A stretch of DNA of 64,000 nucleotides from Verrucosispora sp. NA02020. Its GTDB lineage: Bacteria; Actinomycetota; Actinomycetes; Mycobacteriales; Micromonosporaceae. The notes beneath the pieces are model-generated. The model searched no databases. It saw only the letters and a program-made list of their open reading frames with translations, and was not told where the DNA came from. Below, one piece after another: positions 35,967 to 42,507 of this stretch. A program made the translations under genes and the position numbers. Location: NCBI RefSeq assembly GCF_013364215.1, contig NZ_CP054923.1:6386001-6450000 (forward strand), written 5' to 3'. Position 1 is the stretch's first letter. Each line of letters opens with the position of its first letter.

Positions 35967-36016
35967 GCAGGGGGCCCTTCCTATGCACGAGGCGTTAACA
36001 GGGGGCCCTTCCTTAC
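35967..36016. repeat. Dispersed palindromic element, copy C
   Basis: Here the two arms read as direct repeats, AGGGGGCCCTTCCT twice, flanking CGAGGCGTTA; because GGGGGCCC is almost self-complementary the arms can still pair in part. It fills the proB-proA gap and ends seven bases before the AAGGAG that serves proA. Confidence 0.8.
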
Positions 36017-36032
36017 ATCGAAGGAGCGTGTC

Positions 36033-37277
36033 ATGAGCGTGAGCGAGCAGGCCCGGCGGGCGCGTACGGCGGCGGAGGCGCTGGCCGTGGCGACACGTAC
36101 GGCCAAGGACGCGGCGCTGCACGCGATGGCCGACGCGCTGGTGGCGCGTACGCCGGAGATCCTCACCGCGAACGAGGCGGACCTGGCGGCCGGGCGGGAG
36201 GCCGGGCTGAGCGCGGCCGTGCTGGACCGGCTCGCCCTCAGCGAGACCCGGGTGGCCGGCATCGCCGACGCGCTGCGCCAGATGGCCGGGCTGCCCGACC
36301 CGGTGGGTGAGGTGGTACGCGGCTCGACCCTGCCCAACGGGCTGGAGCTACGGCAGATCCGGGTGCCGTTCGGCGTGGTCGGGATCATCTACGAGGCGCG
36401 GCCGAACGTGACCGTGGACGCCGCCGGCATCTGCCTGAAGTCGGGCAACGCGGCGCTGCTGCGCGGTTCCTCGTCGGCCGCGCACTCCAACGCGGCGCTG
36501 GTGACGGTGCTGCGGGACGCCATCGACGGTGCCGGGCTGCCCGCCGACACGGTGCAGTTGCTCGACGCCACCTCACGCGACTCGGTCAAGGAGCTGATGC
36601 GGGCCCGGGGGCTGGTGGACGTGCTCATCCCGCGCGGCGGCGCGTCACTGATCCGCACCGTGGTCGAGGAGTCGACGGTGCCGGTGATCGAGACCGGGGT
36701 GGGCAACTGCCACGTCTACGTGGACGCCGCCGCCGACCCGGTCAAGGCCGTCTCGATCACCCTCAACGCGAAGACGCAGCGACTGTCCACCTGCAACACC
36801 GCCGAGTCGCTGCTGGTGCACCGGAACGTGGCGGACGCCGTACTGCCTCCGATGCTGACGGCGTTCGCCGAGGCCGGGGTGACGGTGCACGGCGACGCCC
36901 GGACGGCGGCGTACTCGGACGCGGTGGTGGCCGCCACCGACGAGGACTTCGCCACCGAGTACCTCTCGGCCGACATCTCGGTGGCCGTGGTCGACTCGCT
37001 CGACGCGGCGGTGGCGCACATCCGGCGGTACGGCAGCGGCCACACCGAGGCGATCGTCACCGACTCCCAGTCGGCCGCCCGGGAGTTCGTGGCCCGGGTG
37101 GACGCGGCGGCCGTGATGGTGAACGCGTCGACCCGGTTCACCGACGGCGGCGAGTTCGGCTTCGGTGCCGAGATCGGCATCTCCACCCAGAAGCTGCACG
37201 CTCGTGGCCCGATGGGCCTGCCGGAGCTGACCAGCACGAAGTACGTGGTCACCGGGGACGGTCACCTGCGGAGCTGA
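36033..37277 (+). CDS. proA: Glutamate-5-semialdehyde dehydrogenase
   Basis: This 414-residue protein reduces glutamyl-5-phosphate to the semialdehyde, the second step of proline synthesis. The catalytic Cys254 lies in [12 protein letters not shown], and the signatures [17 protein letters not shown] (114-130), IPRGGASLI and [13 protein letters not shown] are intact. The ATG at 36033 follows an ideal AAGGAG six bases upstream. It is presumably read from the proB promoter through element copy C, unless that element terminates. Confidence 0.98.
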   Translation: MSVSEQARRARTAAEALAVATRTAKDAALHAMADALVARTPEILTANEADLAAGREAGLSAAVLDRLALSETRVAGIADALRQMAGLPDPVGEVVRGSTLPNGLELRQIRVPFGVVGIIYEARPNVTVDAAGICLKSGNAALLRGSSSAAHSNAALVTVLRDAIDGAGLPADTVQLLDATSRDSVKELMRARGLVDVLIPRGGASLIRTVVEESTVPVIETGVGNCHVYVDAAADPVKAVSITLNAKTQRLSTCNTAESLLVHRNVADAVLPPMLTAFAEAGVTVHGDARTAAYSDAVVAATDEDFATEYLSADISVAVVDSLDAAVAHIRRYGSGHTEAIVTDSQSAAREFVARVDAAAVMVNASTRFTDGGEFGFGAEIGISTQKLHARGPMGLPELTSTKYVVTGDGHLRS

Positions 37278-37389
37278 GCGGCAGGCGCCCGATCCCGGTG
37301 GCAACGACTGGCCCTGGTGGCACCGGGATCGGCCCTGGTGGCACCGCACGGACCGTGGCGTCGACCGGGAGACGGTGGCATCGGCCGGA

Positions 37390-38220
37390 TCAGCGGAAGG
37401 CGCGGATCACCGCAAGGGTGGCGTGCACGTCGAACTGGTGGCCGTCGTCGCTGCTCCAGCCGCCGTCGCTGCGTTGCGTCTCGGTGAGCCGGCGACGGGC
37501 CGCCACCATCGTCCACTCCTGTTCGTCGACCTCGACGCGGCGCAGGGTCGAGGCGAGCCAGGCGGCGTCGGCCGGAGACGCCTCCGGCATCCGCTCGGCG
37601 AGCAACGCCTTGATCCGTGCCGATTCGTAGAACAACTGCTGCCGGTGCAGGACAGCCGCACTCAGCCAGCCGGCGGCCAGGAAGGACGGCCAGCTGCCGT
37701 CGGGGCGCAGGTGGGCGGCGAGCGCCTGCCCGGCGGCGTGCACCACCCCGGCGTACGCGCCGCCGACCCGGTGGTCCAGCGGCCCGGCGGCGCGGGCGTC
37801 CAACCCGGCCACTGTGAGCCAGAAGGCGGCGTTGGCGGTCAGGTAGAGCCGCGCCTCCGGGCTGCCCGGCCGGGCCCACTCCGGGGCGGTCTCGGCCAGC
37901 GCCGGATCCTCCTCCCAGCAGCCGTCGCGCTGTTGGGAGGCGGCGAGCCAGTCGAGTGCGCGACGCGCGGCCGGGCGACCCAACGCCCCGAGGTCGTCCA
38001 GTTCGGCGAGACGGAAGCAGGTCGCGTCGACCGAGGCGACCGGGTCGCCCCAGGAGGCGGGCCAGCCGCCGCCCGAGGTCTGGCCGACCTCGGCACTGTC
38101 CAGCGTCTCCGGTTGCGGCGGCGTGCCGGTGCGCAGCCAGGAGAGACGGGCACGTTCGACCGTGTCCCCGTGAGCCACCACGAATCCGATCGCGGCGTCG
38201 ATATCGACCACGGCGGTCAC
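37390..38220 (-). CDS. Terpene-cyclase/prenyltransferase-fold repeat protein
   Basis: This 276-residue protein has alpha-alpha barrel repeats of the squalene-hopene cyclase/prenyltransferase superfamily. QW-like motifs are seen in SQQRDGCWEED, RPDGSWPSFLAAGW and TQRSDGGWSSDDG. It is less than half the length of squalene-hopene cyclase and lacks the DxDD motif, so it is not a standard cyclase. It may be a binding or scaffold protein. The GTG at 38220 lacks a clear ribosome site. It stands alone between proA (convergent) and a block of short tandem repeats. Confidence 0.7.
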   Translation of the reverse strand: MTAVVDIDAAIGFVVAHGDTVERARLSWLRTGTPPQPETLDSAEVGQTSGGGWPASWGDPVASVDATCFRLAELDDLGALGRPAARRALDWLAASQQRDGCWEEDPALAETAPEWARPGSPEARLYLTANAAFWLTVAGLDARAAGPLDHRVGGAYAGVVHAAGQALAAHLRPDGSWPSFLAAGWLSAAVLHRQQLFYESARIKALLAERMPEASPADAAWLASTLRRVEVDEQEWTMVAARRRLTETQRSDGGWSSDDGHQFDVHATLAVIRAFR

Positions 38221-38272
38221 GCTACCGGCGGGAACATGATCCCGCCTCGGTACAACGGGCAGGTGGGACCGG

Positions 38273-38352
38273 CCGTCGGCCGGGTGGCGCGCGGGCCGTC
38301 GGCCGGGTGGCGCGCGGGCCGTCGGCCGGGTGGCGCGCGGGCCGTCGGCCGG
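38273..38352. repeat. Tandem 23-bp repeat, about 3.5 copies
   Basis: Units starting CCGTCGGCCGGGTGGCGCG occur at 38273-38295, 38296-38318 and 38319-38341, identical to each other, followed by an 11-base partial copy. They lie between the terpene-fold gene and palindromic element copy D. No frame of interest crosses them. Confidence 0.95.
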
Positions 38353-38354
38353 AT

Positions 38355-38408
38355 GTTAGGAGGGGTCCCCTGCTATACCTGAGGCGTTAGCAGGGGACCC
38401 CTCCTTAC
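38355..38408. repeat. Dispersed palindromic element, copy D
   Basis: Arms 38358-38375 and 38388-38405 are a perfect 18-bp inverted repeat with a 12-base loop; this is the best-preserved copy. It begins two bases beyond the moeZ stop codon, so it would sit in the 3' end of that transcript and could act as its terminator. Confidence 0.9.
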
Positions 38409-38409
38409 A

Positions 38410-39591
38410 TCAGTACGCGGGCAGGGAGGGATCGATCTGCTTGATCCAGGAGAGCACGCCGCCCTGGACGTGCACAGCATCCCGGAAGCCGGCCGCCTTG
38501 AGCGCGGCGAGCGCCTCGGCGGAGCGGACACCGGACTTGCAGTGCAGCACGATCTGCCGGTCCTGCGGGAGCTTGGCGAGCGCCTCGCCGGAGAGGATCT
38601 CCCCCTTGGGGATCAGCGTCGCGCCGGGGATGCGGACGATCTCGTACTCGGCCGGCTCCCGCACGTCGACCAGGAAGATGTCCTTGCCGGCGTCCTGCCA
38701 CTCCTTGAGCTCGGCGGCGGTGATGGTCGCGTCGACGACCGCCTCCTGGGCCTCCTCGGAGACCGCGCCGCAGAAGTCCTCGTAGTCCTCCATCAGGTCG
38801 GTCAGGGTGGCGTTCTCGCCGCAGAGCACGCAGTTCGGGTCCTTGCGAACCTTGATCTTGCGGTAGCTCATCTCCAGGGCGTCGTAGACCATCAGCCGGC
38901 CGACCAGCGGCTCACCGATGCCGGCGAGCAGCTTGATCGCCTCGTTGACCTGGATCGAGCCGATCGAGGCGCAGAGCACACCGAGCACGCCGCCCTCGGC
39001 GCAGGAGGGGACCATGCCGGGCGGCGGGGGCTCCGGGTAGAGGCAGCGGTAGCAGGGGCCGTGCTCGGCCCAGAACACCGACGCCTGGCCGTCGAACCGG
39101 TAGATCGACCCCCAGACGTACGGCTTGCCGAGCAGCACCGCCGCGTCGTTGACCATGTACCGGGTGGCGAAGTTGTCCGTCCCGTCCACGATCAGGTCGT
39201 ACTGGGAGAAGATGTCCCGGACGTTGTCCCGGTCCAGCGCGGTGTTGTGGATCTCGACGTTGACCAGCGGGTTGATCTCGCGGATGCTCGCCGCGGCGGA
39301 CTCGGCCTTGGATCGGCCGATGTCGGAGACCCCGTGGATGATCTGCCGCTGCAGGTTGGACTCGTCGACGGTGTCGAAGTCGATGATGCCGAGCGTGCCG
39401 ACACCGGCGGCAGCCAGGTACATCAGCGCGGGCGAGCCGAGACCACCGGCGCCCACACAGAGCACCCGGGCGTTCTTCAGCCGCTTCTGCCCGGTGACTC
39501 CCACGTCGGGGATGATCAGGTGACGGGAGTAGCGGCGGATCTCGTCTACGGTCAGCTCGGCGGCAGGCTCGACGAGCGGGGGCAACGACAC
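38410..39591 (-). CDS. moeZ: Adenylyltransferase/sulfurtransferase MoeZ
   Basis: This 393-residue protein joins an E1-like ThiF/MoeB domain to a C-terminal rhodanese domain. The nucleotide loop is GAGGLGSP at residues 47-54, the zinc ligands are Cys180/Cys183 (CYRC) and Cys254/Cys257 (CVLC), and the rhodanese nucleophile is Cys351 in HCKSGVRS. It adenylates and sulfurates small carrier proteins for molybdopterin, thiamine, cysteine or natural-product synthesis. The GTG at 39591 follows GGGGAG by six bases. The neighbourhood matches M. tuberculosis Rv3206c (moeB1). Confidence 0.96.
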   Translation of the reverse strand: MSLPPLVEPAAELTVDEIRRYSRHLIIPDVGVTGQKRLKNARVLCVGAGGLGSPALMYLAAAGVGTLGIIDFDTVDESNLQRQIIHGVSDIGRSKAESAAASIREINPLVNVEIHNTALDRDNVRDIFSQYDLIVDGTDNFATRYMVNDAAVLLGKPYVWGSIYRFDGQASVFWAEHGPCYRCLYPEPPPPGMVPSCAEGGVLGVLCASIGSIQVNEAIKLLAGIGEPLVGRLMVYDALEMSYRKIKVRKDPNCVLCGENATLTDLMEDYEDFCGAVSEEAQEAVVDATITAAELKEWQDAGKDIFLVDVREPAEYEIVRIPGATLIPKGEILSGEALAKLPQDRQIVLHCKSGVRSAEALAALKAAGFRDAVHVQGGVLSWIKQIDPSLPAY

Positions 39592-39724
39592 GGTGGACTC
39601 CCCGGGATCGATGTGGCGGTCAACCGAGCCATTGTTGCTCGCCGGCCCACCCGCCGACCATGAGCAGCGACACGTCGCCCGGCATGCGGGAGCGGGAATA
39701 TCCCGGACCGGGTGACGGCCGGGG

Positions 39725-40549
39725 TCAGGTGGCCGGGTCGCCGACGTACCGCAGGCCGTCCAGGTACGGCCAGGCGTACGCCAGGCAGCCGTCCAGGCCG
39801 TACGTCTGCTGCTGCATCACCGGCGCCGGTCGGCCCGCGCCGGGGCACGTCTGGTGCCCCTCCCCGAACTCGTGGCCCACCTCGTGGTTGATCACGTAGG
39901 CCCGGTACACCGCCAGCGGCGCACCGTAGCCGGGTACCGCCTCCGCCCAGCGCGCCAGGTTGATGATCACCTTCCCGGGTAGCCGGCACGAGGTGTAGCC
40001 CTCGGTGCTCAGACCGCCGGTCGCGCACATCGCCTCGGAGGTGGCCGGCGTGGCCAGATAGAGAGTGAAGTCGGCGTACTCCGGGTCGTCGATCCGGCGG
40101 ACCCGCAGGTCCCCCGAGCCGATCCAGCTCCGCGGATCACCGAGCACCGCGTCGACCTCGGCGGCGAAGGCGTCCGGGTCCTGCCCGGTGCCCTGCTCGA
40201 CGGCCACCCGGTAGTGCACGACCCGGCCGTCCAGGCCGCGCACCGGGGACGCACCGCCGGCCACCGCGAAGCTGCCCGCACCGACCATCGGGTACGCCGG
40301 TCCCGATGGCGCGGTCGCCGTGTCGTCGTACGCCCGACCGGCCGGTGCCGCGCCGGTCGATCGTTCCTCGGCCGGTGCGATGCGCAGCACGAGGGTGACC
40401 GTCAGCGCCAGCGCCACCGAGAGGGTCACGACCAGCCGGCGTCGACGCCGACGGACCGCCGGACGCTGCCCCGGCGGCGGCTCCTCCGGCCGGGACTCCG
40501 GCGGATCGTCCGGCAGCCCGGGGCTGCCGTTGAGGGGCGAGGACGGCAT
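39725..40549 (-). CDS. DUF3152 protein, putative membrane-anchored metalloprotease (copy 1)
   Basis: This 274-residue protein has a basic N-terminus, one membrane helix (about residues 39-56) and an extracellular DUF3152 domain. The domain holds HEVGHEFGEGH (His222, His226 and His232), the zinc pattern of metzincin-type peptidases, followed by Cys residues that may form disulfides, and it ends in AWPYLDGLRYVG. Proteolysis has not been shown for the family as far as I know. It is one of two tandem paralogues in the order hydrolase, DUF3152, DUF3152, moeZ. Confidence 0.88.
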   Translation of the reverse strand: MPSSPLNGSPGLPDDPPESRPEEPPPGQRPAVRRRRRRLVVTLSVALALTVTLVLRIAPAEERSTGAAPAGRAYDDTATAPSGPAYPMVGAGSFAVAGGASPVRGLDGRVVHYRVAVEQGTGQDPDAFAAEVDAVLGDPRSWIGSGDLRVRRIDDPEYADFTLYLATPATSEAMCATGGLSTEGYTSCRLPGKVIINLARWAEAVPGYGAPLAVYRAYVINHEVGHEFGEGHQTCPGAGRPAPVMQQQTYGLDGCLAYAWPYLDGLRYVGDPAT

Positions 40550-40580
40550 ATGCCCATCGTCGCACTCTAATCGGGCATAT
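40548..40580. promoter_or_regulatory. Inverted repeat over the start of DUF3152 copy 1
   Basis: ATATGCCC (40548-40555) and GGGCATAT (40573-40580) are perfect inverted copies 17 bases apart, the first overlapping the ATG of the gene. They could form an RNA hairpin hiding the start or a protein site. Confidence 0.3.
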
Positions 40581-40609
40581 CAGAGCATTACCGCACGGTC
40601 GGTCCGCCT

Positions 40610-41512
40610 CTACAGCGGCGGGCCGGCGTACCGCTTCCCGTCCAGGTACGGCCACGGGTTGGCCACGCACCCCTTGAGGAAGATGGTCTGCTGCATCATC
40701 ACCGGGGCCGGCTCACCCCGCCCCGGACAGCGCTCGTGCCGGTGGCCCAGCTCGTGCCCGACCTCGTGGTTGACCACGTACGTGCGGTAGACCGACAGCG
40801 GCACCTCGGCCTCGACGTAGTGCGGCACCGACTGCCGCCACCGGTCCAGGTTGATGATCACTTTCCCGGGGGCCCGGCACGAGGTGTACGGGCGGCCGCC
40901 GATCCGGATGTCGACCCCACCGGCCGCACACATCCGCCCCGCCGTGGTGGCGGTGGCCAGATAGACGGTGAAGTCGTACCGGGACGCGGTCTCCACCTGC
41001 CGCAACCGCAGCTTCCCGCTGTCCACCCAGCTTCCCGGCCCGGCCAGCGCCGTGTGGACCGCCAGGGCGAACTCGCCCGTGTCCACGCCCGCGCCGGACT
41101 CGACCGCCACCCGGTACCGCCGCACGTCGCCGGCCGTACCCAGCACCGGACCGGTCCGCTCGTCGTAGTCGAAGCGACCCGGCCCGGACGACGGGACCGG
41201 CCCGGACTCCCGCAGCACCGGCTCGGGCGACGGGACCACCGCCGACGGCGACGGTGACACGGGCGACGGCGAGACCGAGGGCGGCACCGGCGGTGGGGAC
41301 GCCACCGCCGCCACCTCGTCGGCGGAACCGACCGGGGTCCGGGTCACACCGGTCACCAGCGCCGCCCCCGCCCCGAGCGCCACCACCAGCACGGCCAGCC
41401 GGCGCACCACGGCACGCCGCGACATGGTGGTCGTGGCCGGTCCCGGTGACCGGGTGTGCCGACCGACGGAGCCAGACCGCCCACGACCACCAGGACTACG
41501 CATTCGGGTCAT
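40610..41512 (-). CDS. DUF3152 protein, putative membrane-anchored metalloprotease (copy 2)
   Basis: This 300-residue protein has the same plan as copy 1: a basic N-terminus, one membrane helix (RRLAVLVVALGAGAALVTG), a Pro/Ser linker, then the DUF3152 domain with HEVGHELGHRH (His249, His253 and His259) and the ending NPWPYLDGKRYAG. The two copies are about half identical in the domain, so this is an old tandem duplication. An ATG three codons further in (41503) has better spacing to GGCAGGA. It begins nine bases after the hydrolase stop. Confidence 0.88.
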   Translation of the reverse strand: MTRMRSPGGRGRSGSVGRHTRSPGPATTTMSRRAVVRRLAVLVVALGAGAALVTGVTRTPVGSADEVAAVASPPPVPPSVSPSPVSPSPSAVVPSPEPVLRESGPVPSSGPGRFDYDERTGPVLGTAGDVRRYRVAVESGAGVDTGEFALAVHTALAGPGSWVDSGKLRLRQVETASRYDFTVYLATATTAGRMCAAGGVDIRIGGRPYTSCRAPGKVIINLDRWRQSVPHYVEAEVPLSVYRTYVVNHEVGHELGHRHERCPGRGEPAPVMMQQTIFLKGCVANPWPYLDGKRYAGPPL

Positions 41513-41521
41513 CCTGCCAGG

Positions 41522-42484
41522 TCAGCTCTCCCGGGCGCACTCCGCCGACTCGGTCAGAAGCCCGACCACGGCTCGCGCCACCAGGCGCGGCACCTCCAAC
41601 TGCGCGACGTGCCCGACGCCGTCGAGCATCAGCAGCCGACTGTCCGGGATGACCCGAGCGGTCTGCGGTGCCACGCGGACGTCGACCAGGCGGTCCTGCC
41701 GACCGCCCACCACCAGCGTGCGGGCCCGCACCGCCCCGGCCATCCGCCACAGCGACCCCGACCCCGGCAGGTACGACCGTAGGAAGCTGGAGACGATCCC
41801 CCGGAACGTCCGGACGTACGCGGCGGCGTAGTGGCTTTCCTCGTACCGCACCCGGACCTCCTCCACCGCCTCCTGCCGGCGCTGTTCGGAGATCCGGCTG
41901 ATGTCGGCCACGCACGCCTCCATCGACTGCTGCGCCATCACCTCCGGCGCGAGTTGGGCCAGCCGCCAGGCGGCCAGTTGCTCGGCGCGGGGTATCGCCA
42001 ACAGTGGCAGCATCCGGCCCTGCAACGACCGCCGGAAGTCGAGGAACGGCAGGGCCGGCGACACCAGGGTCAGCGTCCGCACCAGATCCGGCCGCAGCGC
42101 GGCCACGCGGACCGAGACCGCCCCGCCCAGCGAGTTGCCGAACAGGTGCACCGGGCCCCGGTCGGAGTGCTCGATCCAGCGGATCACCCGGTCCGCGAAG
42201 GACGGCAACGTGTAGCGCAGGCCCGGCTCACTGCGCCCGAACCCCGGCAGGTCGATCGCCTGACCGTCGAGGCGGTCGGCGAGCAGGCCGGCCAGGTCCG
42301 TCCAGTTCTGCGAGGACCCGCCCAGGCCGTGCACGTACAGCGCCGGCTCCGCGTCCGGGCCGGTGGCCGGCGTCTCCCGGACATAGGTCACCGTGCCGTC
42401 CAGGCGTACCTGCCGGCCCGGCCAGGGCGGCGGCATCGAGGGGGCGGGCAACAACCGATCGGGCCAGAGGGTGGCAGGCTTCAC
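41522..42484 (-). CDS. Alpha/beta hydrolase
   Basis: This protein of about 320 residues is an alpha/beta-fold hydrolase. The triad can be seen as Ser118 in GNSLGGAV, Asp264 in GGRQDRLVD and His292 in GVGHVAQLE, with the oxyanion loop in YVHGLGGSSQNW. The substrate is unknown. Two adjacent GTG codons at 42487 and 42484 are both possible starts; I chose the second, which leaves more room for GGAG. It lies between the large disordered-protein gene and the DUF3152 pair on the same strand and is probably in one transcript with them. Confidence 0.9.
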   Translation of the reverse strand: MKPATLWPDRLLPAPSMPPPWPGRQVRLDGTVTYVRETPATGPDAEPALYVHGLGGSSQNWTDLAGLLADRLDGQAIDLPGFGRSEPGLRYTLPSFADRVIRWIEHSDRGPVHLFGNSLGGAVSVRVAALRPDLVRTLTLVSPALPFLDFRRSLQGRMLPLLAIPRAEQLAAWRLAQLAPEVMAQQSMEACVADISRISEQRRQEAVEEVRVRYEESHYAAAYVRTFRGIVSSFLRSYLPGSGSLWRMAGAVRARTLVVGGRQDRLVDVRVAPQTARVIPDSRLLMLDGVGHVAQLEVPRLVARAVVGLLTESAECARES

Positions 42485-42507
42485 CACTCCAGTCTGCCCC
42501 GAACGGG

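Noticed and set aside
26278..38408. The palindromic elements as insertion sequences
   Set aside because: They are about 54 bases long, carry no transposase and show no clear target duplication; a non-autonomous element or terminator family is the most that can be said.
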